Assembly (NCBI GenBank): GCA_025917655.1
Contig: CP084619.1
Location: forward strand, 1-64,000
Origin: Chlorella sorokiniana
Lineage: Eukaryota; Chlorophyta; Trebouxiophyceae; Chlorellales; Chlorellaceae
Direction of reading: 5' to 3'
Length of the DNA stretch: 64,000 nucleotides
Positions within the stretch are counted from its first letter, which is position 1, and every line of letters begins with the position of its first letter. Under the pieces are notes generated by a model. That model ran no database searches and was not told the origin of the DNA. It was given only the letters and a program-made list of their open reading frames with translations. The translations under genes were made by a program, and so were the position numbers. Below are positions 11,101 to 21,918 of this stretch, one piece after another.

Positions 11101-12618
11101 CTTCAGCGTGTCTGGCTTTGAGTAGCAGCAGCTTGCCGTTCACTGCTTCCAGCTGTGCAGCAAGCTTGCTCCGACTGGCTTGCTGCTGAAGTAGAAGCTG
11201 CATGTTTTCCTCGGCTGCTGCCACATCCTGCTGCAACTTCAGCAGTTCTTGTCTGCCGATTTGTCGGCATTTATGCTCCAGCCTGACCGCCGCCAAATGC
11301 TTTTGCGCCAGCTCAAGTTGGCTCTGCTTTTCATTTGCAACGCTGCGAGCTTCTGCCGCTGCAGACGCTGCTGCTGTGTCTTTGACCTGCAGTTTGGCTG
11401 CTTCCCGATCGCATGCGCAAAGCGCAGCAAGTATGGTGGTTGCCAGCTCCTCAGCAAGGCTGGCTGCTTCATGATCAAGCTGATTTATGTGCTCCAATGC
11501 AGCCAACTTGGCAAGATTGGCTGCAGCTGACTCCTCCTGCACACACAGACACCCAATGTGGCAGCCAGCCAAACCACCTTGGCTCAACCGCCGCCGCAAA
11601 TCGTCTTGCAGCATGGAACAGCTGACAACCATCAGCAGCAAGACTGACTGGCTCAATGACCCAAGCAGCAAGCAGTGGCTGCACAAAGTTACTCAACATG
11701 CTCACCATGGCAGCAATCCTAGACTGCACGTCGGCAAGAGCTTTGCGGGAGCGCACAAGTTCTTCAGCGGCTGCAGCCACCTCGGTATTCCATCGGCCTG
11801 CATGCGACCGCCGCAGGAGTTACATGTGTCAAAATGCCAGTTTCGGCTGTCAATGATTGACAGCAACATTGAGTGGCCAGCGCAGGCTAAATACATCCAC
11901 AACGACATCATCCCACCTAAGCCGCTGGCGTCCGCCACAATAGCAGCCAGGTCAGCAGGGGAAGCGCTGTCCGCCAGAGCCGTGACGCGGGCCTGGCGAA
12001 TGACGGCTGCAGCACTGCCCAAACTGATGCCAAGCGCTTGCAGACACTCCCGGACCTCCTTTCCTGTGCGCGCCCTGCATGACCGCACCATGATCAGCGC
12101 TGCAAAGCAGGTTATACAAAAGTTGGCAGACCTTGGCGCGCACCTGCCATCAACCTTGTAGGCGCGGCTGCCGTCGGGCAGCAAAGCTGCTTGCACTGAA
12201 TGCCTCGTGCTCCTGCCACTCAGCAACTGCACGTGCACTTCACACACCTGCAGCGCAGGAAAACCGTTGACTTGGTGCAGGTCGGAGGCAGTATGCAATC
12301 CTGCAGCGCTTGTACTTGAACGCTGTCCGTGTTGGCGAGGTCTGCAAGAGCCGCAACGCCGAAGGAGCGCAAAGGGGCAGCGAAGGCAAAGCAGAGGGCC
12401 TCCAGAAGCGACGATTTGCCACAGCCGTTGGGTCCTGGCAGAGGTGCGCAGGCAGGCACCCAGTTAGGGAATGCTGCTCTGCTCGGCAGTGCGGGTGGAA
12501 GCCGGCGCTGCCCACGCTCACCGACGATTGCGTTCAAGCCGCTGCCAAACGACACCTCCAGCCAGTCGTTGCCCACTGCCTTGAAGCCTCGAAGGCGCAC
12601 CGACTCGATATAAGCCAT
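8175..12618 (-). CDS. SMC-family chromosome maintenance ATPase
   Basis: SMC proteins are ATP-driven coiled-coil dimers that act on chromosomes. All parts of the family are visible. The start at 12618 reads MAYIESVRLRGFKAVG. Exon 1 ends at 12522 and splices in phase to 12434, giving Walker A GPNGCGKSSLLEA. A Q-loop region follows (AAAVIRQARV, then PADLAAIVADASG, about 12050-11920). A long Ala/Gln/Glu/Leu-rich coiled coil covers about 11800-10750. The hinge is at about 10680-10000 (ALQLLTEGKLSIVVADD, PLDLLDYDSSF, GLPSVTIDGKMTRRGTL). The second coil ends near 9000. The head is completed by signature LSGGQRTMVSLA (about 8685-8650), Walker B LLMDEVDAALD (about 8505-8470) and VLCVSHNASF. The stop is at 8175. 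My exon sum gives about 1,100 residues, slightly short for eukaryotic SMC1-4. Head motifs do not place it firmly in SMC1-6, so no symbol is given. About eleven introns are likely. Confidence 0.9.
8580..8607. repeat. Poly-T tract of 28 bases in an SMC intron
   Basis: A 28-base T run on plus (poly-A on the coding strand) lies in the intron between the exon carrying the SMC signature motif and the one carrying Walker B. The coding-strand donor is GTAAGT just after LAFVVA. It may be a retroposed poly-A remnant or simple slippage. No element body is seen beside it. Confidence 0.9.
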
Positions 12619-13211
12619 TGATTCAAATGCGGATCCTGCAGTAGAGAGTATGGGCTGCTCATGAGCAGCCAGCCTGGAAGGTCCCCGCAGTCGCTATGGC
12701 AGCACCCGCCACCGCTTGGCACTTGCAAGCCATGTTGCCATATCCCTCCGACGCAACAGAGTGCGCCGCAGCAATCGTCCTTACGTTGTAATTATGCGAC
12801 CTAGCGCCCCATTCAGCAAAATAGCCACGGCAGTCGACCACGATCAGATTGCGAGAGCCCAGAGCGACATACAACAAGCTGTCATCGAGACAAGGACGTC
12901 AATAGATATCGACCGCACTCAGCAATGACGCCGGGGACTCTCGCCGTGTTGCAGGGGCTGATGTACATTGGTGCCCAGGCACCTGTCCCGCTGCAATGTG
13001 CTTCCAAGCCAAGGCTCACATGCCTCGCGGCCTCTCCGTTCACACGCATTGTATTCCCGTGTGCGGCGAGATTCAGGGGTGTTCAAGGGTCACCACACGA
13101 GAACGTCTTGGCTGCAGCAACTAGGGATGGGCCGGCCGAGCGCTGCCAGCGCGGCGTTCTCGTCCCGGCGTGTGTGTAGTGTTGCAATGAACATTAATAG
13201 AACACAGGTTG
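12619..13211. other. Intergenic, upstream of the SMC gene
   Basis: Holds the presumed SMC promoter. Short open frames exist on both strands (for example 12716-12928 plus, 12659-12877 minus) but none shows a domain or splice context. Nothing else is recognised. Confidence 0.5.
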
Positions 13212-13407
13212 GTGTAGTGCATGGCATTCAAGGAACAAATACTGCTACGCAGGCAGAAGCAGGGGCGAGGCGTCGACAGCTGCCACTGCCAGGCGGCCCG
13301 CCCCCATTTCGAAATTGGAGCTCACGCCCGCCGCCGCCGCCAGTACATGTGAAGGCAACAGGCCGCACAGCAGGCTGTAGCTGTTGCCCGCCGTTTCCGG
13401 CTACGTC

Positions 13408-14506
13408 TCAGGACCACCTGTCCAGCTTCAGCATCCACACGCCCTCATCGGCATCGTAGTGCACAAAGACGCCGCCCAGGCGCGCCGACGTCTCCAGAAG
13501 CGTGCCCCTGAACGCGTCCACCGTGCGGCGGTCGTGCCGCTGCCGCACAGCCATGCGGCGGAAGGTCAGCAGCGCGGGCTGGTTCAGGCCCTGGCCGGGC
13601 GGCGGCAGCGCACGCCTGCTGCTCATCAGCACCGCCGTCGTGCGCTGCCCCGCCGCCGCAAGGCCCAGCACGCGGCGGGTCGGCGTCGCCGCCGCCGCCG
13701 CCGCCGTCGTGCGTGGAAGCCACATCATGCAGCCTCTCAGCCCCCTGCTGCGCACCCGCCGCAAGCTGTCGCTCTGGCTGCGGGGGCGGCAGCAGGGGGG
13801 GCGCCGCGCCGCCGGGCGGCCGCCGCAGCAGCAGCCGCACGCGCCCCTCCACCTGGCGCCTGGGCGGGTACAGCTGCATGCTGCCGCGCTCTATGCTCAC
13901 AACGCTGTCCAGGTCCACACCAAGCAAGTCGACTGCGGGCGGGCGGGGAAGGCGGGCACGGAGGGAGGGCAAGGCGTGAACCGGGGCTGGCTGGGTGCTG
14001 GCCAATATTGATTAATCGCGGCTGAGCAGCAGCAGCATACAACCAGCAGCTGGGAGCGGCAGCACAGCGCAGCAGGGCTGCTGCACAGCCGGCTGACAGC
14101 ACACTTTAGCACCAATGCACTCGCGCTCAACTGACCGCCCATGCACGCGCTCCCTCTGGCCCTGCCCCGCCGCTCGTCACCACCACAACGCACACAGAGG
14201 CAGCCGGCTCACCCGGGTACAAGAAGCAAATTTCTCCCAGCTCTCGCCGCCCCACCACGAAGCGGTGCACGCGGGTCAGCTGCTCGTCGCTCATGCGCTG
14301 CAGCCGCGTCAGGCTGGGCTCCTGCGCAGGAGGGAGGGGCAGGGTGGAGCGGTGTGCTGGGTGAACGGGAGAAGAGAGGGTGCGAGGCAAGGCGTCAGTC
14401 TGCCGGCGCCGCCGGCGGGGCCACAGCACATAGACACTGCGTGCTTTCCCTGCCAGCTCACCGTGAAGTAGCCAGGCAGAGTGAGCCGCGGCGCGTTCTT
14501 GTTCAC
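13408..14506 (-). other. S59 (Nup98-type) domain, copy A
   Basis: Three exons join in perfect phase: 14909-14462 (ends [14 protein letters not shown]), 14321-14213 ([20 protein letters not shown], then [15 protein letters not shown]) and 13932-13408 ([20 protein letters not shown], then LYP). After an insert of about 70 residues comes [14 protein letters not shown], ending [18 protein letters not shown] and stop. These match the Nup98 C-terminal autoproteolytic domain in order: PGYYT-P-L, FVVGR-GYG-I-F, VDLTGLDLD-I-IER, QGLNRPA, and final HFS. The insert sits between the IER strand and QGLN. Within it copy A lacks two bases relative to copy B (near 13680), which breaks the frame. Confidence 0.82.
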
Positions 14507-14829
14507 CGGCAGCGCCAGCAGGCGGGGCGGCAGCTGCACAGCAGGCGGGGGCTCGAGTGCAGCTGCCGCCGCAGCCGCAAACGCCGCAGCCTCCGTCGCC
14601 GCATTGGGCTCCCGCTGCTCGTGGTCTGATGACCTGGAACGGCGTGGAGCCAAGCGGGCACCACTGGCCTGCTGCCGCTGCTGCTGCTGCGCTTTGACGT
14701 TGTCCTCCTCCTCCTCCTCTGCTCCTTCTCCCGAGCTGCAGCTCCCTTCCTCCTCGCTGCTCGCAGCGGCCTCGGCAGCATCGGCGGCAGGGTCGGCGGG
14801 CTGCGGCGCCAGCGACGCATCGGCCACCT

Positions 14830-16236
14830 GCCCCGTCAGCCACGCCGCCAGCTGCTCCACTGATGGGTAGTCGAAGAGGGCGGTGGAGGGCAGCTGTACG
14901 CTCAGCGCGCTGCAAAGCCGGGGGCAGGGTGCAGCATGTCATAACCACAACGGAGCTGGGGTGGCTGCCGGCGCCGCTGACGGCCACGCAGCGCTCACAG
15001 CAACACACCCCAGCCCGCCAGCTGCTGCCGGTTGCCTGCATCCCCCCCCCCGCCCCGCCCGGCCCCCCCACCCCCACCCCCACCCCCACCCCCCACCCCG
15101 CCCCCACCCCCACACACCCACCCCCACCCCCACACACCCCACCCCCCACCACACACACACACACCTGCCCAGCTCCTTGCGCAGCTCCTCAGCTCCCAGC
15201 GAGTCCAGCCCTGCCGCCATGAGCGGCGCATCGGCCGCCACGGCAGCACCCTGCATCACGCGGGACACGCAGGCCTCCACCTGCGGCAGGGGACAGGCCA
15301 GGGGCGGCTTGCGTGAGTGGGGTGCAGGCAGCGAGACGGGTCGTAGCCACGTCAGGACAGCAGGGCGAGAGTGGAGACATCCAGCATGCAGAAGGGGGAG
15401 GAGCGCCAACTAACATCCTGCGGCCAGCAGCAAGCTGGAATGGACCACAAAGGATTCGGCCGCCACCCACCACGGCAGTCACAAGCTCCAGCTTGCGCTG
15501 CCGGCCCAGCGTCTGCGGCGGCGGCGGCGCTGCCACGCCAGCCACCCCCGCTTGCTGCCCGCCCGTCGACCGGAGCTGCGCTGCCTTCGCTGCGGCGCCC
15601 CGCTGCCACGGGGCCCCTGCCGCAAGCCGCGCCTCTGCAGCCTCCGCCTCTGCCTCTGCACAATCCTCTGCAGCAGGCTCTGCCGGGGCTGGGAGCAGGC
15701 TGACGACGTGTTGCGCAATCTGTAGCACCGAGGGGTGGTCGAAGACCAGGGTGGGGGGCAGGCTGAGGCCGGTCAGCGCCGACACCTCACGCCGCACCTC
15801 CTCCGCACCTGCATGAAGGTGGGTGGTGGGTGGGTGGTGTGTGTGTGTTTTTGTGTTTTTGTGTGGTGGGGTGGTGGTGGGGTCCGTTAGCAACGGTTCG
15901 TCAGGATATCCATCGATGAGGAGAGGGGGAGAGCCGGCAGGTCTGTCGCCAGGCCCATACCAATAGCGGACCACACACAAGCAAGCGGCACGGCGTGCTG
16001 CCAGCTAAGGCTCGAGAGTGCGCCGCAATGCAAGCAGCGAGCAGGGCGTGCCGCCTCTGCGCTTCGGCCCAGCCTGGCACGCCACAAGCATGCCCAGCCT
16101 GCCATATCAACCCACCCCCACCCACCCAGCGAGTCGAGGCCCGCCGCCATCAGCGGCTCGTCAGGCGCCGCCGCCCGGCCGAGCGAGTGCGCCACCAGCG
16201 CCGCCACCCGCTCGCCGAAATAAGCCACGCGCCCCT
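14830..16236 (-). other. Tandem ACPs of copy A
   Basis: ACP-a reads [15 protein letters not shown] then MAAGLDSLG (phosphopantetheine Ser at 16130-16132). An intron follows and the domain resumes as [20 protein letters not shown] with [14 protein letters not shown] at about 15808-15690. ACP-b reads [20 protein letters not shown] (Ser at 15200-15202), ending [20 protein letters not shown] in the exon 14909-14462 that also starts S59. A C/CA-rich intron tract at 15041-15164 separates the two halves of ACP-b. Confidence 0.9.
15041..15164. repeat. C-rich and CA microsatellite in an ACP intron
   Basis: Runs of C (ten or more), CCCCCACC units and then CACACA fill the intron within ACP-b of copy A. 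The matching intron of copy B has C14 then CA repeats at 29641-29719. Confidence 0.9.
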
Positions 16237-19200
16237 CTGGCGCCAGGGCGGCCCAGGCGGGCCGCGGCGCAGCCGCTGCTTGAGGCTTCTGCGCCTTTGC
16301 CGCCGATTGACGCTCCCGCTTGACTGTGGCATGTGCCAGCCTCACCGCCACGCTGCCGTCGGCCGCGGCGGCGGCGGCGCTCGCCTCTTCCTGCCCAGGG
16401 GCCGCCGCTGCCACGGCCGCCATCTCGGCGTAGAAAGGCTTGCGCTGCCGCCCCGCCACCAGCAGCCGCTCCCAGGCAAGCGCTGCTGCCATGAGGGGCC
16501 GCCGGCGCCGCTGCCCGACGCCATCGCGACTGCCGCCTCCAGTGCGGCCAGCCCGTGCGCTGCCGGGATCGCCGCAATGCCCAACCGGCGCAGGTGCGCT
16601 GCGACGGCGGCGTCTGCCGCCGCCATGCCAGCGCCGCCCCAGGCTCCCCATGCGACGCTCGCCGCTGGCATCCCTCGCTGTTGCCAGCCTGCGGCAGCAG
16701 CATCCAGGGCCGCGTTGGCCGCCGCGTAGTTGGCCTGGCCGGCGCTGCCCAGCAGGCCGGCGATGCTGCTGAACAGCTGCAGGCTGCCCAGGGGGCGCCA
16801 GCAACCAAGCGGGCCGCCAGGCTGCGTGCCGCCGTCGCTTTGGGGGCGATGGCGGCCCGCAGGCTGGCAGCCGTCGTGTTGGCCAGACGGGCATCCTGCA
16901 GCAAGCAAGCAGGGGCGTCAGCGGGGCCTGGATAATCGTATGAAAAAGAAACGAACGCTTCCTGCAAACATCCAGCGGCAGCAGCTCCCTCACCCTTAGC
17001 ACGCCAGCCGCATGCACCACGCTGCCGACGCGAGTGCCGCCGCCGTTGAGCCCCGCCGCCAGCCCCGCAGCATCTGCTGCTGCGGCAGCGTCGCACTTGC
17101 AGACGGCCAGCAGCGCTGTGCTGCCGTGCGCAACGGCGGCGCGCCAGCTGGCGCCCAGCCCGGCCTCGAGCGCAGCCAAATCGACCCTGCGCCCCAGCAG
17201 CAGCAGATGCGGCGAAAGCTGCCCGGCGGCTGCCCCAGCCGCCAGCTGCTGCGCTGCCAGCAGCAGCCCCAGCGCTCCCAAGCCGCCGGTGACGACGGTG
17301 GCGCCAGCTGACTCTTGCGCAACAGGGCTGCGGCTGGTCGGCGCGCGCCGCGGCGGCCGGCAGCAAGCGGGGCGCCAGGTATATTCCGGCCGCCAGGCAC
17401 GGGCCAAACACGTCTGTGAGCGGCAGCGGCGGTACAACACTGCCCGCTGCTTGCTGCGGCAGAGCCGTGCTGTGGTCCCAACGCAGCTCAGCAGCCTCCA
17501 GAGCAGCCACCCTGGCCAGCCCTGCCAGCATGCCGGCACGCAGCTGCCGAGCGGCGGCGTCGGCGCTGCGGGCAGCCGGCGACGGTGACAGCTGGCAGTC
17601 TGCTCCTGCCGCAGTGTGCAGGCTGACCTCGGATTCAGGGGCAAGGGAAGCCAAGGCCTGCACACGGTGAAGCAGGGAGCAACAGCAGCAGCCGTTGAAA
17701 GAGGTACCGCTTCCTGGCAGTGGCAACAGGCTGCCGGTTCTGCAAGCTGGGCCTAGCAGCCGTCAGCAGCAAGACAGGCGTCCCACCTTCTGCACAGCTG
17801 CCAGGTTTGCCGCCGCCCAGCCGGCGTCAGAGTGCCAGGGCGCATGCCGCACCGCCACCGCCCGCCCGCCAAAGCTCCAAGCGGCGGCGGCGGCAGACAA
17901 CGGTGGCTGGGGCGTCCTCTGCGCTTCTCCAGCCGCCGCTGTGAGGCTAGCGTTGCTGCTTCCGCCGGTACTGCTGCCGCTGCTGTGCGCCTGCCACTCC
18001 ACTGAGTAAAGCAGCTGCGCTCCAGCCAGGTCGGTTGGCGCCGCAGCGCCATCCCTGCCCCCCGCAGGCAGCGCCTTTGCCAGCAGGCCCAGCATGGCCC
18101 AGCCCCCGCTTCCGCTGCTGGCGCCGCCGTTGCGGGCTGCCGCGCGCCAGCGGATGTGGTTGCGGGCGGGTTGGTCGGGGGGCAGCAGCGGGGCCGCCCT
18201 CCGCTGCGGCCCAGCCCTGGGATGCCGCATCGCCTGCAGAAAAAAGCAGCATAGCTCGGCATCTGCCCCACCCTCCTTGCACTCTGTGGATAGAAAAAAC
18301 AGGTGCAGGGTAGAGGCAGCAAACGGAAGGTCCCTGCCTCAGCAACCGCCCTCACCGTCGGCGGTCGGCAGCAGAAGGCAGAGCGCCGCCACGGGCACGC
18401 GGGTGGGCCCCATGGCGGCGCCAGCTGGCGGCACGGGCGCCAAGTGGATGGCGGCGTCGCACGTCCCCGGGTGCAGGCAGTAGCTGCGCAGCAGGGGGAG
18501 GGGCGGGGAAGAAACAAGACGGCTGAGATGGCTGAGCAGGGGTTCGGGTTGATGGTGCCAGCACAGCTGTAGGGGCAAGCTGGCAAGCAGGCGGGTGGCG
18601 CGCAGTTTCGCAACAGCTTCAGCCGCCGACAGGGCTCACCCCTCCGTGTCCTGGCGGCTGGCACCCACGGCGGCAAGGTTGTGCCCGGGGATGGCGACAT
18701 TCAGCTGGCAGCGCAACGGAAGCAGGGCGGCTGCAGCTGCAGCCGTGACGCCGCCGAGTGTGCTGCTTGCAGTAGCAGGCTGCAGGGTGGGGGCGCACGC
18801 AGGGCCGCTGCCACAGCCCTCAGGTGCACCGCCCCGCTGCCGCCGCCGCCGCCGCCGCCGCTGGACACTTCGAGAGCGCCGCTGGCTCTTCCCACCGAGC
18901 CCCGCAGCGCGACGCCGCCGTCATTGCCGCCCCCAGCTGCAGCAGGCAGCACGCAGGGTGCCAGGATGGCCAGCCCAGCCAGCGCGGGACACAGGCTGGG
19001 AAAAACACCGCCGTCTGTCGAGCTGCAGGCCAGCGCTAGCGCTGCTGCTGCAGCCGCTTCAAACATGGCGGCGCCGGGCAGCAGCGCCCTGCCGCGCACG
19101 CTGTGGTCCCACAGCCATGCCAGCCTGGCGGCTGCCAGGTCAGCGATGCACTCCAGCGCAGCGGCGCCTGGCTGGGCGGCCGAGCGAGTGAGCAGGGGGT

Positions 19201-20656
19201 GGGGCACGGGGCCGGCCAGTAGCCGGCACGCTGCCAGCTGACCCTCGTTCTTGCGCTTGCCAGCGTCGCTGCGTCCAGGTTACCACCCGTCGCCGCCAGC
19301 AGCGCGTGTGCGTTCACGCCGCTCATGCCGAACGAGCTGGTGCCCGCCAGCAACGGCGCCCCGTGGCTGCGCCACTGGCCAAATGGGGTGCGGGGCCCGC
19401 CTGACGGCCCGCCGCCGCCGCCACGTTGTGCCTGCTGCGCCAGTCGCTCAGCGCGGCGGCCACATAGGGGTTCAGCCCCGTAGGTTGACAATGGGCGCCG
19501 CTGGCGCTGCTGCAGTGACATCGCCGCCAGCAGGGCGCCGGTAACACCAGCAGTGCCCTCTGTGTGGCCGTAACAGCTCTTGCTGCTGAGCAGGGCCACC
19601 GCACGGCCGGCCAGTCGGGCGCCGCCGCCGTCGCCGCCGCGCTTGCCGCCACCGGCTGCCAGGGCGGCGCTGAGAGCCCCACCTCAATCGGGTCGCCCAG
19701 GGGGTGCCAGTGCCGTGCAGCGACACAGCGGCGACCGTGTGCGGCGGCTCCGCCGCCGCCGCCAGCGCATCCCGGATCAGCAGCGTCTGAGCGGGGCCGT
19801 TGGGGGCGGTCAGGCTGCTGCTGCGCCCGTCCTGATTGACGGCTGAGCCATGCAGGAGGGCCAGCAGGGGGCCTGTCCTCCCACCGCGGCCGCCACCGCC
19901 GCCGCCGCTGCACGCCAGGTCAGCATAGTGTGGAATGAATGCTGTGCTGACCTGGCCCAGAGCTATCGCCTCACTCTCCCCGTACCCGTCGGCGGCGGCG
20001 TCAAGGTGCGGCAGCAGCCCGCCATTGACCAATTGACAACGCCTGCAGCGGGCAGTTGCGGGCGCAGGTCTGCGGGTTGAGGGGGCGGAAGGGGAAGCAG
20101 GGTGAGGTGCTGATGGAAAATCGCAGGCTCCGCTTATGCATCCACCATTGCACGTGAACATTTTGCACCACCACCACAGCACACCACAGCAGTGCCGCGC
20201 CATTGCCAGCCTCCGACAGAACATCCTGAGGCTTGCCTGATCAATGAGCGTGACGTTGACGCCGCCTGTCCCCTAAGGACACCACGTTGGCAGGTGCATC
20301 CGCCAACCTCTGCAGTTGCCAGCAGCCCGTCCAAGCACTCCGCACACAAGAGGTTGAGGGGGCCGGTGCAGCGGCATGCCAGCGTGCGTTACAGCGTGTG
20401 TTACAGTTAAAGTCTGCCTATGGTCAATCACTGAACCGGTGCAGCGGCATGAGAGGAGCAGACGCGAGCTGGCGGGGGACTGAGGGGAGCAGGCTTCCTG
20501 GCGGGTCACACAGTGTGCACAGCTGCCGCATGGTGCGCTCCCACAACGGCGCTGCGCCCAGGCGACTCACAACAGGTCAGAGCATAAAAGGCCAAACATA
20601 CTGCAGCCCCACCTCACTCGAGGGCTTCCGGGCAAGCTCAACGTAGACTCTGTGTT

Positions 20657-21918
20657 GTGAGCCCACAACATCAGTATGGGTGCGCACCCGGCCCGAGAGA
20701 CTGCAGGGGAATGCATTTAATGGGGGCTGATGGTGGAGTCCTCAAGCTGCTGCTCTTCCGCCAGTCCGTAGGCAGGCACGCTCCAGCTTGCAGGTCGTGC
20801 GAGCAGACAGCCCCGTTGCCGCCGTCGCCGCAAGATGAGCGCCCACCAACGAGCAGGAACATGCAGTGGAAAGATCGGTCGCCGGGGTACTGTGGCGTGG
20901 GGAACGAAGGCATGTTGTTCTGTGCAGGCAGAAAGAGATGGAGGCAGAAGAGAGCGCGGCCAGCCGCCTGGGAATAAAATCCCGAGCAGCTGTCCTTTGT
21001 ATCGCCTGCCAATAACTTGGATAAATGCTTAAATAAAACTACTTTGATCAGGAAAAGTGGACAACACTACGTTCCCCTACCGGTTGTAGTGGCAGCTAGA
21101 CACTCCAGTGGCTTCCGCCTCCACACGATTCACATCACCAATGCAAAGCATCGAAAGTTGCTCACATCTTTCTGTTTCTTTCACAGCGGAGGCGTTCGTC
21201 GGACAACTGCTAGGCCTCGCATCTTCGGTTCCAAGCCCCGTGTGAGAACACCGTGCTTCAGTCTTTTGCATCGCTGCCCAGAGGCTATTGTCATTACTGG
21301 TTGCGCTACAGCCCGCTCCCATCCATTTTGCACCGCGGGCCCTGAAAACAAGTTCCCTCGCGAGGGAACTGTGGGCTCGGGAGCCCAAAGAGCTGGGCAC
21401 GCCCAGCCAGCTCGCAACTTGCCGCTGCATGCTCAGGAAACCCTTGCACACCCATTGAGCACTCACCTGAGCACGCAATCAATCGGCGAGACATCCGAAC
21501 GGCTGAGTTCACCGCGGACGCCGATGCCAGCCCACCCAGCTCGGGGCACCCCCTCAGGCAGCCCCTTCGTGATTTTCCTGTCTCTCTAGGAATTGTCTAA
21601 TACCCGGCATCGTTTTAAGCCGTCGGTAGTTTGTCCGTTTGCCGGGGGGGACCTGCCGGCAGCTCCGTTCCAGCCTGCCTGCAGTGCTGGACACGCCCCA
21701 CCAGCCTGCCTTCTGCTTTCTGCAGCGAAGCTGGCGTAAGCAGCTCAGTGGCTACCTGCCTCCGATCCCACAACGTTGCTCAGTCGGGTGAGGCGGTGCT
21801 GAAGAGCATATTTTGGTTGCAGGTCGGCCGCGAGGTGGAAGTTTCGTATACGCACAGGTCTGTCCCTGCCGCTCCCGCGACAGACTTCCCTGCCTGCAGG
21901 CTGCCCAAGCCTGTGGCC
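20657..21918. other. Region between the PKS duplicate and the secreted-protein gene
   Basis: No gene is supported. Open frames exist at 20671-21012 (minus) and 21017-21589 (plus), but neither has a recognisable domain. The plus one contains FCFFHSGGVRRTTARPRIFG, which I do not recognise. Composition is less GC-rich than the PKS. A perfect palindrome lies at 21351-21370. Confidence 0.5.
21351..21370. repeat. Perfect 20-bp palindrome
   Basis: AGTTCCCTCGCGAGGGAACT equals its own reverse complement with no spacer. It could be a dimeric protein-binding site or chance. It lies in non-coding sequence 550 bases upstream of the secreted-protein start. Confidence 0.9.

Larger units (their letters stand above)
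13408..20300 (-). pseudogene. Partial duplicate of the terminal PKS module (KS remnant-DH-KR-ACP-ACP-S59)
   Basis: This copy of module M5 has lost its 5' end. The KS remnant keeps [18 protein letters not shown], the HGTGT His (19715-19717) and the CYGHTEG His (19564-19566), but the exon holding the DTACSSS cysteine is gone, so the KS cannot condense. DH is intact by motif: [11 protein letters not shown] at about 19105 and [10 protein letters not shown] with Asp at 18456-18458. KR has TGGLGALG near 17285 and the catalytic Tyr at 16726-16728. ACP serines are at 16130-16132 and 15200-15202. The gene ends in an S59 domain and stops at 13408. Single-base lesions occur at G5 19700-19704 (KS) and G5 16791-16795 (KR), and a two-base difference in the S59 linker. 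No start or promoter is seen upstream. It could still be transcribed as a KS-less fragment, but I favour a pseudogene or decaying duplicate. Confidence 0.8.
13212..20656. repeat. Segmental duplication, copy A
   Basis: This stretch matches 27769-35482 in the same order and orientation. Similarity starts at GTGTAGTGCATGG / AACAAATACTGCTACGCAG and includes a block of about 240 bases at 13440-13680 that looks identical to 28000-28240. It fades in a degraded tail where TGCAGCCCCACCTCAC and AACGTAGAC echo 35430-35482. Coding parts are far more alike than introns. Copy A lacks the interval equivalent to about 34850-35150, which carries the KS active site. Confidence 0.93.

Noticed and set aside
13408-14909. 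S59 domain as part of a separate Nup98 gene lying next to the PKS
   Set aside because: The exon 14909-14462 (and 29509-29059) holds ACP and S59 sequence in one open frame, no GLFG/FG repeats typical of Nup98 are present, and the same arrangement occurs twice.
13408-20300. Copy A as a complete, functional mono-module PKS
   Set aside because: The KS lacks its N-terminal half and the active-site Cys exon, and no start codon context or upstream exons are found before homology ends near 20656.
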